This document shows positions 9,227-17,983 of a stretch of 64,000 bases of DNA, piece after piece. The notes below the pieces were generated by a model. That model saw only the letters and a list, made by a program, of their open reading frames with translations. It was not told where the DNA came from and did no database searches. Position 1 is the first letter of the stretch. Each line of letters begins with the position of its first letter. This DNA is from Eutrophocola sp965661105 (GTDB lineage: Bacteria; Pseudomonadota; Gammaproteobacteria; Pseudomonadales; Pseudohongiellaceae). The stretch covers positions 47,058-111,057 of the forward strand of contig CBFICR010000003.1 of assembly GCA_965661105.1 (NCBI GenBank), read 5' to 3'. Position numbers and translations under genes: made by a program.

Positions 9227-10303
9227 ATGCTCAAAACCCCATCTATTTTTGTAAGCGCTATCCTGCTACTGTCTGTTCAGGTAAATGCTGCAGACTATGA
9301 AGAAGCTTATTCCACCTGCCCCGCTATTTCCGATTCGGCTTCACGACTGGCCTGTTTCGACAGTTATACCCCTCAGGTCAATACCGGCTATGAACCCTTG
9401 TTTGGTTTTGGCATCGACGGCCTCACCAGTCATGAACCCAACAAATTACTGGGACGGACTGACTCACAGGATGACAGTGAGTTTTATATGGATGCCACCT
9501 TGTCAGTGAAACACCCGGTATTGACGCCTGTGGTGGATGAGCTCGCCAAAATGTTTGATATCGACCAGGAAACCAATATCCCGCGCCTGTACCTCGCTTT
9601 TACCACACGTTTTTCGCAATACATCGGTTCGCGCCCCTCTGCACCTGTCGTCGCCCGACGTTATAACCCGGAGATGTTTTTGCGTGTCTGGCGCGATGGT
9701 GTACTTGATCGTACTAATCCCAGCTATTGGGACTTTGGCTACGGCCATGAATCCAATGGGCAGCGTATAACCAACTCACTGGCATTTGAACAGGCACTGG
9801 CAAATTCACGCGCGGATGGACTGCCTGATATCTCCGCCCGCGAAGGGATTAGCCGGGGCTGGGACTATGTGTCTATTGACTGGCATAAACAATGGAATAC
9901 GCCATTGCTGCTTAATCTGGATGGACGGACTGAAACCCATATTGAATACCGTCATTATCTTGGCGACGGTATATTCCAGGGCAAACCGGAAGAATACAAT
10001 GACTGGGAAGGCGATGGCGCTGCAAGCAGGCCGCGAAGCAATTACAACGGCCTGATGTTTTCACTGCAATACAACCTGAGAAACACAGAATGTAATGATC
10101 TGCTTTGTTTTGACAAAGTCGAACTGATTCATCAAACCGGCTATGGCAAACCGTTTGAAAACAATACCACCCAGATAGAACTCACCACCAACTTTGCCGG
10201 TCTGCCCTTCTACCTGTGGGCCCGCAGCGGTTATAACAGTGACCTGGTGAATTACTACAAGTACACCAATAGCTGGGGCGTGGGGTTTGAATTTAATCGC
10301 TAG
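9227..10303 (+). CDS. pldA: Outer-membrane phospholipase A (OMPLA family)
   Basis: A 358-residue outer-membrane protein with a signal peptide (cleavage near NAAD), a short N-terminal Cys-containing segment (CPAISDSASRLACFDSY) and a beta-barrel domain. The catalytic motif is GYGHESNGQ, giving His174 and Ser176, as in E. coli OMPLA (His142, Ser144). The third residue of the E. coli triad, Asn156 in SRSWN, aligns to Asp213 in SRGWD, and about 25 extra residues lie between the serine and this motif. The C-terminus ends in an aromatic-rich strand, GVGFEFNR. The enzyme hydrolyses acyl chains of phospholipids that reach the outer leaflet. It follows the DUF2141 gene by 63 bp and is convergent with the PQQ dehydrogenase gene. 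Confidence 0.85.
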   Translation: MLKTPSIFVSAILLLSVQVNAADYEEAYSTCPAISDSASRLACFDSYTPQVNTGYEPLFGFGIDGLTSHEPNKLLGRTDSQDDSEFYMDATLSVKHPVLTPVVDELAKMFDIDQETNIPRLYLAFTTRFSQYIGSRPSAPVVARRYNPEMFLRVWRDGVLDRTNPSYWDFGYGHESNGQRITNSLAFEQALANSRADGLPDISAREGISRGWDYVSIDWHKQWNTPLLLNLDGRTETHIEYRHYLGDGIFQGKPEEYNDWEGDGAASRPRSNYNGLMFSLQYNLRNTECNDLLCFDKVELIHQTGYGKPFENNTTQIELTTNFAGLPFYLWARSGYNSDLVNYYKYTNSWGVGFEFNR

Positions 10304-10331
10304 CCCTAAAGCTCAGTTATAAAATTCGGGA

Positions 10332-12443
10332 TTAGTAGACAAGGCCCGGCACATCAATAACAAAACGCTGTAACTGAAATCTGTCGCCTGGCAATTGGTC
10401 ATTGGAATCTCCAGGCAGATACCCCGATTCACTGAGCAGATACGCGACAATACTGGCGTAATCTTCCGGAGCCAGACCACCCGGATTCTGTGGCGGCATG
10501 GCGATGGAAATATCACGGTAGATATCCCCCAGGGTAAAGCTGCCCCATTTTGCCTGCAAGCTTTGTCCGGAAAAGTTTTCTGCCGTGTGACATTGAATAC
10601 AATTCTGCGCAAATACCGTTTCTCCCCGACTGACCTGTGCCGGACTGAAAACCCCGTCGGTCACCGAGCGGGTCGGCACACTGGCTCTTTGCGGCCGCGG
10701 CACCTGGGAGGGTGTGCGTTCAGGCAGGGCAAACACCCAGATCACCCCGGAGCCCTGGGTGACATCCACATCCACCAGCCGGCCCAGTGTGCCGGTTTGC
10801 GCAGCAAGCCCTCCCGCCGTAATGGCGATATATTGCCTACCCTCTATCTCATAGGAGATTGGAGCACCGGAAACATCCCCATTAAGTCTTGTTTGCCATA
10901 ACAGTCGACCATTCTCGTCATTCAGGGCGAAGAATTGCCGATCTGCAGTACCACCGAAAACAATACCGCCAGCGGTGGACAGGGCCGATGCTGTCATCGG
11001 TGCACCACTTTCTGGTCGCCATACCCATTCCCGGGTACCCGTGTGCGGATCAAAAGCGACAAACTCACCCACATAGTCATAACCCGGTGCCAGGGAGGGT
11101 GTATAGGTGGTCCCGGTCAAGCCAAAACGACTATGCCTGACTGGTTTAACGACAATGGCATTCATACAGGAGTTATTGACCCCCAGATAATACAGGCCGG
11201 TTTCAGCACTGTAGCTCGGAGCATTGAGGTTGCGCGCACCATGGGGATGCGGACACACCTGAAACACTTTTCCGGAATCCACATCCTCAGGTTGCGGGAC
11301 TGTGTCCGGGTTGTAGATTGGCCTGCCAGCTTCAGTCCACCCGGTAATGGTATTGTCGTAGGCGGTTCGAAAGGCATGGAGAAACTCTCCGGTAGCACGA
11401 TCCAGCACAACCGCCCAGCCGATCTTGCCATGCTGGATAAGCGCCTTGCGCATGCGGCCATCAATCTCCAGATCCACCAGCATACTTTCATAGGTGGCGC
11501 GGTCCCAATTGTCTTCAGGTACCAATTGATAATGCCAGCGCAGTTCACCACTATCAGCATCAATGGCGATGACGCTATTGGCATAAAGTGCATCGCCATG
11601 CCCCTCCGGCGTGGTAGTCCAGGGGGCAGGCTGGCCCGTGGGGGCATACACGAGATTGAGTTCAGGATCATAACTGAGGGTGTTCCAGGTAGCCGCACCT
11701 GCCGGTGGATACTCGGTATCCCAGTCCCAGCTTTCAGCACCAGGATCGTCTGGTCCGGGGATGGTATGGAAGGTCCAAAGGATTTCACCACTTTCTGCAT
11801 CCAGCGCCTTAAGACTGCCGCGGGCCGCAAAATCACCGCCAGACATACCAAGAAATACTTTACCATTGGCAATCAATGGCGGATGGGCATGGCCTTCACC
11901 ATCACGATAATCCGCGGTCTTTGTTTCCCAAAGCTGATCACCTGTGCGGGCATCCAAAGCCACCAGGTAACTGTCCGAGGTACCCCAGTAGATGGTATCG
12001 CCGTAAATAGACACGCCCCGAAAGCGGCGGTTAGCCTCCGACAGCGCTATATCGGATGGAAAGGTTCTGGTGTGGCTCCACTCCAGCTCACCAGTCACCG
12101 CATCCAGTGCCATGATGCGCCCCGTGCCTTCACCGATATACATAAGACCATTGGCCACAATCGGTGTGGCCAGCCAGCGACTGCCATCGCGCATTGAATA
12201 GCTCCAGACCATGCGCAGGTCATCCACATTGCGTCGGTTAATCTCATCCAGCGGACTGAAGCCGGTAACATCATAGCTGCGTCGATAGTTCATCCAGTCA
12301 CCCGGCTCGGGAGCATGAAGGCGCTGATTGGAGATGGATGTCCAGTTATCAATGTCATCCTGTGCCAGCACGAGTATTGGCAACAATCCTGAAAGAATGA
12401 AAACAAATACTTTGCGAATATTTCCGATCTCCAAGCTGTGCAT
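10332..12443 (-). CDS. PQQ-dependent dehydrogenase with C-terminal cytochrome c domain
   Basis: A 703-residue quinohaemoprotein. A signal peptide covers about residues 1-28. The body is an eight-bladed PQQ propeller with repeated blade motifs (ALDAVTGELEW, ALDARTGDQLW, ALDAESGEILW, AIDADSGELRW, FDPHTGTREW). The segment around NWDRATYES corresponds to the catalytic aspartate region, but the vicinal Cys-Cys of many alcohol dehydrogenases is not seen. A class I cytochrome c domain follows, with haem motif CIQCH (about residue 614) and a likely Met ligand in AMPPQN. It oxidises an alcohol or sugar in the periplasm and passes electrons within the same chain. The substrate is not readable from sequence. 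It is monocistronic and convergent with pldA. Confidence 0.85.
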   Translation of the reverse strand: MHSLEIGNIRKVFVFILSGLLPILVLAQDDIDNWTSISNQRLHAPEPGDWMNYRRSYDVTGFSPLDEINRRNVDDLRMVWSYSMRDGSRWLATPIVANGLMYIGEGTGRIMALDAVTGELEWSHTRTFPSDIALSEANRRFRGVSIYGDTIYWGTSDSYLVALDARTGDQLWETKTADYRDGEGHAHPPLIANGKVFLGMSGGDFAARGSLKALDAESGEILWTFHTIPGPDDPGAESWDWDTEYPPAGAATWNTLSYDPELNLVYAPTGQPAPWTTTPEGHGDALYANSVIAIDADSGELRWHYQLVPEDNWDRATYESMLVDLEIDGRMRKALIQHGKIGWAVVLDRATGEFLHAFRTAYDNTITGWTEAGRPIYNPDTVPQPEDVDSGKVFQVCPHPHGARNLNAPSYSAETGLYYLGVNNSCMNAIVVKPVRHSRFGLTGTTYTPSLAPGYDYVGEFVAFDPHTGTREWVWRPESGAPMTASALSTAGGIVFGGTADRQFFALNDENGRLLWQTRLNGDVSGAPISYEIEGRQYIAITAGGLAAQTGTLGRLVDVDVTQGSGVIWVFALPERTPSQVPRPQRASVPTRSVTDGVFSPAQVSRGETVFAQNCIQCHTAENFSGQSLQAKWGSFTLGDIYRDISIAMPPQNPGGLAPEDYASIVAYLLSESGYLPGDSNDQLPGDRFQLQRFVIDVPGLVY

Positions 12444-12675
12444 CCTTTGTGAATTAATTTTGCAAATGATTGTTTGTTGTATTTATTTTTTTATAATAAA
12501 TGTTCTATCGGCTTCATAGTATAAGGGGATAGTATAGGGGGAATACTGAAGTAAAATACAGCTTCAGCTGGCAAGTAAGTCACGTTCTAACCTATTATGA
12601 ACTTCTGACACCTGAATAATTAACTTTTTTCAAGGCCTACATGGCTCTTAAGAACATTCAGAAAAGGATCTCAAA

Positions 12676-13092
12676 TTGCGTCAGGTAATGTATTGCAGTC
12701 TTGCTACCGGATCGGTGGATGACAACCAACTCCTGGATTTATTAAGAGTTGCTAGAAAAAACAATAAAAGAAATTTTATCACCGGGGTATTGGTTTTTTT
12801 CAACAATCAGTTTGTTCAATGTATCGAAGGTGAGGATTCAGCTATAGAACAGCTGATTTCCAACATCAAGTGTGATGACAGAAACACAGACGTCACTGTA
12901 TTAATTGATCGTCAGATACAAAAACGAAACTTTCCCGACTGGTCCATGGGATTGCTCAGATACGAAGAAAATGAGCTTGACGAAAAGCATCCTTTTTTCG
13001 ATATTTCGTCCAGGCAAAACATGGCCCTTATTGCCAACCAGCAAGATGAAGTGCACAGGTATCTTACCTCGCTGTACAGATCACCTTATTAA
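12676..13092 (+). CDS. BLUF-domain blue-light sensor (first of tandem pair)
   Basis: A 138-residue stand-alone BLUF (FAD-binding blue-light) protein. Counting from the chosen start, the photoactive residues are Tyr6, Asn30 and Gln48, with the same spacing as AppA Tyr21, Asn45 and Gln63; the FPDWSMG motif is also present. The start is TTG at 12676, because homology with the downstream copy (MRQVIYTS) requires the MRQVMYCS N-terminus and AAAAGGA sits 8 bases upstream; the next ATG would remove the strand before Tyr6. About 45 C-terminal residues form the helical cap. Short BLUF proteins usually signal through partner proteins; none is evident here, although a c-di-GMP phosphodiesterase lies 2 kb away. 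Confidence 0.9.
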   Translation: MRQVMYCSLATGSVDDNQLLDLLRVARKNNKRNFITGVLVFFNNQFVQCIEGEDSAIEQLISNIKCDDRNTDVTVLIDRQIQKRNFPDWSMGLLRYEENELDEKHPFFDISSRQNMALIANQQDEVHRYLTSLYRSPY

Positions 13093-13367
13093 TCGTAAAC
13101 GTAAACGTATTCAATAGAACCGTCCTGCGTATTGTATTTAGTGTGTGTAATACCTTTCTTTCAACCACTGTAAAACTTTCTTGAAAAAAATGGTTCAGGC
13201 TACTTCCTGAAAAGGAAATTGCCCTACAGCCAGCATCCTGTTTTCTGAGCAAATAATAGATTTACTCTCCATTGAGTATTTTTGATAAATATCAACATGG
13301 GAAAATGAATCTGGAACTACAGTGGAGATTGAGTGCCCTTTAAAAAAATATCGGTAAAGAGAATTAC

Positions 13368-13793
13368 ATGCGACAAGTGATCTATACCAGCCAGGCCACC
13401 AGCCCGATGTCTGAAAATGAAATCATTGAAATGCTGAAACAGGCCCAAAAAAATAATAATGAACATGGCATAACCGGCGTGCTAATCTTTTTCCTGGGCC
13501 GCTTTGTTCAATACATTGAAGGTGAGGATCAAGAAGTTGCCCAGCTTGTGCAGAATATTCAGAATGATATAAGAAATACCCAATTAGTTATTTTGGAAGA
13601 CAGTCAGGTAGATACCCGAAACTTTCCCGACTGGTCGATGGGATACCAGTTGTACACTGAGATTCAGATCAAGGAAAAGCTACCGCTTTTTGCTATTCGA
13701 AAAGAAGAGGATTTTCAGAAAATAAGAAAACAGCATAAAGAGCTGCATAATTTCCTGGTTTCTCTTTATCATGCCCCTGATTCAGGCAGTTGA
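13368..13793 (+). CDS. BLUF-domain blue-light sensor (second of tandem pair)
   Basis: A 141-residue BLUF protein, clearly a paralogue of the one ending 275 bp upstream. Tyr6, Asn30 and Gln48 are conserved, as are GRFVQYIEGED and RNFPDWSMG. The residue after Tyr6 is Thr rather than Cys, and the C-terminal cap differs most (QKIRKQHKELHNFLVSLYHAP). The gene has its own AAAGAG ribosome site and the long gap allows its own promoter. Both copies have intact photochemistry residues, so neither looks like a pseudogene. Confidence 0.9.
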   Translation: MRQVIYTSQATSPMSENEIIEMLKQAQKNNNEHGITGVLIFFLGRFVQYIEGEDQEVAQLVQNIQNDIRNTQLVILEDSQVDTRNFPDWSMGYQLYTEIQIKEKLPLFAIRKEEDFQKIRKQHKELHNFLVSLYHAPDSGS

Positions 13794-13806
13794 TATGAAA
13801 GATACT

Positions 13807-13866
13807 TGTACTTTCCCCCGTGCTTTCCCCTGTGCTTTCCCCTTTACTTCCCTCTGAGCTTTCCAA
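13807..13866. repeat. 12-bp tandem repeat, five degenerate units
   Basis: Five consecutive 12-bp units are seen: TGTACTTTCCCC, CGTGCTTTCCCC, TGTGCTTTCCCC, TTTACTTCCCTC and TGAGCTTTCCAA. They fill the gap between the second BLUF gene and the 3' end of the cytochrome b561 gene. It is a small minisatellite, strongly pyrimidine-skewed on the plus strand. Confidence 0.65.
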
Positions 13867-13901
13867 TTAGCCTTACCAGATGCTTTTTTAAAAACCGGGC
13901 T

Positions 13902-14438
13902 TTAAAACATACGCTGCAGCAGTTTATCTTTTTTATAAAACTGGTGATATGCCGTCGCGATAAGATGAAGCACTACCAGCCCTGCCAGTGCCCATGCAAA
14001 TAAACCATGATTCTCTTCCAGTAGGCCATGTAATTCATCGCCTGACATAATCATCGGCACCGGAATAAAGCCCAGCAATTTTGCATCCAGGGGCTGGCTG
14101 AAAGTGCCAGCCAGAGCCCAGCCTAATAATGCACAGCAAAGCATAAACACATACAGGGCGATATGTCCCAGCGCTGCCAGATTACGCTCCCACTTCACGG
14201 ATTCTGCTGGAGGCTGCGGCGCCTCATAAAGCCCTCGCCAGGTTATGCGCAGAGCCGTCAGAAGCAACAAGGCATAACCAAATGAGGCATGCCAGGCATA
14301 CTGATTAAGGCGAATTTCCCGTGGTGCAAATTCCGTCATCCACCAACCGTGAATAATCAGAATTAAAACCAGCACCATGCCAATGCCATGCATGACACGT
14401 ATCGGTAGTCCCCAGCGATCAGGCTTATTGTCCAGCAT
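13902..14438 (-). CDS. Cytochrome b561 family membrane protein
   Basis: A 178-residue protein with four membrane helices and histidines placed for two b haems (RVMHGIGMV, YAWHASFGY, ALGHIALYV and VVLHLIATAYHQF). This is the prokaryotic cytochrome b561 (CybB-like) pattern; E. coli CybB is 176 residues. It moves electrons between the quinone pool and a periplasmic acceptor or superoxide. The gene is divergent from the PAS/HD-GYP gene and its 3' end faces the second BLUF gene. Confidence 0.88.
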   Translation of the reverse strand: MLDNKPDRWGLPIRVMHGIGMVLVLILIIHGWWMTEFAPREIRLNQYAWHASFGYALLLLTALRITWRGLYEAPQPPAESVKWERNLAALGHIALYVFMLCCALLGWALAGTFSQPLDAKLLGFIPVPMIMSGDELHGLLEENHGLFAWALAGLVVLHLIATAYHQFYKKDKLLQRMF

Positions 14439-14707
14439 ATTCGATATTCATCATTGATTGGTTAAAGTAATGAAACACAGTTGAGTTAATAGTCATATTG
14501 GAACAGTCCACAGGAACTCTTGCAACTTGGCATCTTAATCTAATGACCTGACGCCTCTTTTGATGAGTGATGAAGTTTCAAGTTGCAAACGTCCCAGATA
14601 CCCTGCTATTTTGGAACTTCCCAAAACCTAAAATAAGACTTTTCTACTGAAAAAAGCATTACCACCGGTTGGTTGACGTTCTTCCGGCGTACAAGGGAGC
14701 CATTCCC

Positions 14708-17533
14708 ATGACAAGGAACGTAGCTTTAAAAATTGTCGGTGGCTACATGCTGACCGCCCTGCTCTATATTTTCCTGAGTGACTGGCTGCTATTTTCCCTG
14801 ACCAGCAATCCCGACCTGATTGATGACATCAGCATCGTGAAAGGCTGGGGCTTTGTACTGGTCACCGGGCTCACCCTGCTGTTCCTGATTACCCGAATGA
14901 GCCAGAAAGAAAGCGACCGTTACCGGGCCCTGCTTGATAACCATCATGCCGTCATTCTGGTGATAGACATGACAAGTGGACGCCTGGTAGATGCCAGTTC
15001 TGCTGCTGAAACCTATTACGGCTGGTCACGCAAAAAATTACTCAAAAAACACATCAGCGATATCAATTTGTTGCCCCCCGAGCGCCTGATGGAGGAACTG
15101 GCCAGGGCTTCACGAAATGAAACCTCGATCTTTCGTTTTCAGCATCGACTGGCCAACGGGGATATACGCGAGGTGGAGGTCAATTCCGGACCCATCACAC
15201 TGAATGAAAAGCAATACCTGCTTTCTGTAGTCCATGACGTTACTGAGCAGATCCGGGCCCGGCAGCAGGTGGACAGGCTAAGTCGCCTGTACAACCTGCT
15301 TTATCACAGTGCCCATGCCCTGCATGAAGCCCGTACCCCGGATCAGCTGTATCAGGCCATATGTAACCAGGCCGTGGAACGGGGAGGATTCTCAATGGCC
15401 TGGGTTGGCTTGAGAGGGAGTAATAACGAAATTCGCCCGGTGGCCCGTGCCGGCGATGACCATGGCTATATAGACAGTATTGATGCCACTCTTGATACCG
15501 CCAGTCCGAAAAGCCAGGGGCCCACGGCCATTGCTATCACCAGTGGTAGTCTCAAGATTAACAATGATTTTTCTGCCACTCCGGGCACCGAGCCCTGGCG
15601 GGAAAGCGCCCGACAGGCAGGCTTTGCTGCCTCTGCTGCCCTGCCCTTTCGTATTGGCAACGAAGCTTTTGGCAGCCTGAACCTGTATGCCGGCGAAAAG
15701 AACTTTTTTGGTAACAGGGAAATTCAGACACTGCAGGAAATCACCCATTCCATCAGCTATAGCCTGGATCATATAGCCCATACCCTGTCCCTTGAAACTA
15801 CCCGGGACGTGGTGGAAAACAGCCCGGTAGTTCTGTTTCGCTGGCGCAATGCGCCGGACTGGCCAATGGATTATGTCTCAAGCAACGTCAGTCGCTGGGG
15901 CTATCAGCCGGAACAACTGCTGGCAGGGAAAATCACATTTGCCGAGATGACCCACCCCGACGATCTGGAGAGGGTCAGGGCTGAGGTCGAGCAATACACG
16001 GCAGCCGGGGCAAATGAATATCGGCAAAGCTATCGCGTGGTCACCGCTCAGGGAGAAGCCCGCTGGGTGCAGGACTATACCCGGGTCATTCGCGATGGCC
16101 AGGGCATCGTCCTCTACTACCAGGGTACACTGACCGATATAACCGAAAGGCAGGAAGCGCTGCAGGAGCTGGAAGACAGCGAGCGACGTTTTCGTCAGGC
16201 AATCAAACAGGCACCGGTGCCTATCATGCTGCATGCCGAGGACGGGGAGGTCCTGATAATCAGCAATACCTGGCTGGAACTCACCGGCTACAGTGAAACC
16301 GAGTTAAAGACAATCGAGGCCTGGACTGCCCTGGCCTACGGTGAACGGCAAAGCGAAGTAAAAGAGGTCATCAGGAATTTATACAAGCAGTTCAAACCCA
16401 CACTTGAAGGCGAATTTGAGATCGCCACCCGTTTCGGTCCCAGGGTGACCTGGGATTTCACTTCCGTGGGCCTGGGCAGGGGGAGCGACGGCCGTCGCAT
16501 CACCATCAGCATTGCTACCGATGTGACCGCGCGCAATGCCATGGAACGGGTTCTGGTCGAAGCTGAAAACCAGCAGAGACTGATTCTTGAGAATTCACCG
16601 GATCTGGTGTTTGTGAACCGGGAAGACAAAATACATTACATCAATCCTCTGGGTTTGCACTTGCTGGGCGCCACAAGCAAAAAAGACATACTGGGGCGCA
16701 GTATCTATGACCTGTTTGATCCCGGCAATCACGACTCAATTCGTCAACGCATTAGCCAATTACGCTCCACTGTCGGCAAGTCAGTGTCTCCCGCCTTTGA
16801 AAACATTGTGGCACTGGATGGTTCCACGATTCCAATGCAGGTGCAGGCAGTCTCTTATGAACATGATGGTACGCTGGATATCCTGGTGACCTGCCGGGAT
16901 ATCAGGGAACAGCTACAGGCCAAAAGAACCATTGCAGAGCACATCGTCCAGCTCGAAAATGCAGTATACAACTCCGTCGCCGCCGTCTCACAGATGGTGG
17001 AACTGAGGGACCCGTATACCGCCGGCCATGAACGCCGGGTAGGCGAACTGGCAGCGGCCATAGCCGGTGAAATGGGACTGGATGAAAACACCCGGCGTGG
17101 TCTGCGTGTAGCCGGAGCAGTGCATGATGTTGGCAAAATCATGGTGCCCGCTGAAATCCTTTCCAAACCCGGCAAACTGTCACACATAGAATATGAATTG
17201 GTCAAGGGGCACGCTGAAAACGGCTATCAGGTGCTCAAGGATATTGATTTCCCCTGGCCGGTGGCCCTCATCGCCAGACAGCATCATGAACGAATCAACG
17301 GTAGCGGCTATCCTGACGGATTGCAGGGGGAGGACATCATTCCCGAGGCCCGCATTACCGCAGTGGCCGATGTGGTGGAATCCATGAGTTCCCATCGTCC
17401 CTACCGTGCTGCCCTGGGTATTGAGATCGCCCTGGCAGAAATCGAATCCGGGTCCGGTGTGCTTTATGATCCGGAAGCAGTAGAGGCCTGTTTACGACTC
17501 TTTCGGGAACAGCATTACCAGATTCCGGAATAA
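14708..17533 (+). CDS. Membrane sensor PAS-GAF-PAS-PAS-PAS-HD-GYP c-di-GMP phosphodiesterase
   Basis: A 941-residue protein. ATG 14708 is preferred over an in-frame TTG 39 bases upstream because AAGGGAG sits 9 bases before it. Two membrane helices (about residues 8-28 and 42-62) are followed by a PAS domain (about 65-180), a GAF domain (about 195-370), three more PAS domains (about 375-750) and a C-terminal HD-GYP domain. The HD-GYP catalytic motifs are complete: VHDVGKIMVP near residue 805 and HHERINGSGYPDG near 858, so it is predicted to hydrolyse cyclic di-GMP. The lack of a periplasmic domain implies that cytoplasmic signals are sensed. It lies 0.9 kb from the two BLUF photosensors, but on a separate transcript. 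Confidence 0.88.
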   Translation: MTRNVALKIVGGYMLTALLYIFLSDWLLFSLTSNPDLIDDISIVKGWGFVLVTGLTLLFLITRMSQKESDRYRALLDNHHAVILVIDMTSGRLVDASSAAETYYGWSRKKLLKKHISDINLLPPERLMEELARASRNETSIFRFQHRLANGDIREVEVNSGPITLNEKQYLLSVVHDVTEQIRARQQVDRLSRLYNLLYHSAHALHEARTPDQLYQAICNQAVERGGFSMAWVGLRGSNNEIRPVARAGDDHGYIDSIDATLDTASPKSQGPTAIAITSGSLKINNDFSATPGTEPWRESARQAGFAASAALPFRIGNEAFGSLNLYAGEKNFFGNREIQTLQEITHSISYSLDHIAHTLSLETTRDVVENSPVVLFRWRNAPDWPMDYVSSNVSRWGYQPEQLLAGKITFAEMTHPDDLERVRAEVEQYTAAGANEYRQSYRVVTAQGEARWVQDYTRVIRDGQGIVLYYQGTLTDITERQEALQELEDSERRFRQAIKQAPVPIMLHAEDGEVLIISNTWLELTGYSETELKTIEAWTALAYGERQSEVKEVIRNLYKQFKPTLEGEFEIATRFGPRVTWDFTSVGLGRGSDGRRITISIATDVTARNAMERVLVEAENQQRLILENSPDLVFVNREDKIHYINPLGLHLLGATSKKDILGRSIYDLFDPGNHDSIRQRISQLRSTVGKSVSPAFENIVALDGSTIPMQVQAVSYEHDGTLDILVTCRDIREQLQAKRTIAEHIVQLENAVYNSVAAVSQMVELRDPYTAGHERRVGELAAAIAGEMGLDENTRRGLRVAGAVHDVGKIMVPAEILSKPGKLSHIEYELVKGHAENGYQVLKDIDFPWPVALIARQHHERINGSGYPDGLQGEDIIPEARITAVADVVESMSSHRPYRAALGIEIALAEIESGSGVLYDPEAVEACLRLFREQHYQIPE

Positions 17534-17542
17534 CAGGGAAAT

Positions 17543-17687
17543 TGGCTGGGGTGGTAGGATTGATGCGGAATTTGGCTAAGCCAAATTTCTTACCCTCCGG
17601 GCGCCCTGAAATGCGGGCGTCTGCGCTGCTATCGCAGCTGTCGAACCTGGCATGACGGAATCAGAGTCCATCGCCTTACCGCTTGAC
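17543..17687 (-). pseudogene. Broken tRNA-Gln copy interrupted by about 79 bp
   Basis: The stretch 17543-17561 is identical to the 3' end of the intact tRNA-Gln 150 bp away (TGGCTGGGGTGGTAGGATT on the plus strand). The match resumes at 17641 with TCGAACC, the anticodon arm (GGAATCAGAGTCC) and the D arm, and is lost in the acceptor 5' strand after 17687. Between the two halves, in the T-loop, are 79 bp containing a 9-bp inverted repeat (AATTTGGCT/AGCCAAATT) and further GC-rich inverted repeats. It cannot fold as a tRNA. It is either a decayed duplicate hit by a small palindromic insertion or a relic of a tRNA-targeted integration. Confidence 0.7.
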
Positions 17688-17708
17688 CTGAATGCTATCT
17701 TGGAAAAA

Positions 17709-17783
17709 TGGCTGGGGTGGTAGGATTCGAACCTACGCATGACGGAGTCAGAGTCCGTTGCCTTACCGCTTGGCTACACCCCA
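17709..17783 (-). tRNA. tRNA-Gln (anticodon CUG)
   Basis: The reverse strand folds as a complete cloverleaf: acceptor TGGGGTG/CACCCCA, D arm GCC...GGC, anticodon stem ACGGA/TCCGT with loop CTCTGAC (anticodon CTG), T arm GTAGG-TTCGAAT-CCTAC, discriminator G and an encoded CCA. It is close to E. coli tRNA-Gln throughout. It decodes CAG. The only neighbour of the same kind is the broken copy on its downstream side. Confidence 0.97.
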
Positions 17784-17983
17784 GTAATTTGAGCAAACAT
17801 CGAATATACGGCTACAGGATGCAGCCGGATTTTCAGAGGCCGCAATCCTACTAAGATTACCGCCGCTTTTCCAGTTTTTCCGGCTATTTTCCTTTAACAA
17901 CCTTGTGTTTTAATGACTATGGGCCTAACAGGTTTTTGGGGTTCACAGGCAAACCTGAAGAATTGCTAATTTTTAGAGGAAAT

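Noticed and set aside
10935..12197. Long plus-strand ORF (420 residues) opposite the PQQ dehydrogenase gene
   Set aside because: It is the shadow of the minus-strand gene; its translation has no recognisable domain, and the opposite frame carries a full PQQ propeller and haem motif.
17562..17640. Integron attC site inside the tRNA relic
   Set aside because: The inverted repeats suggested it, but the GTTRRRY and RYYYAAC core ends were not found.
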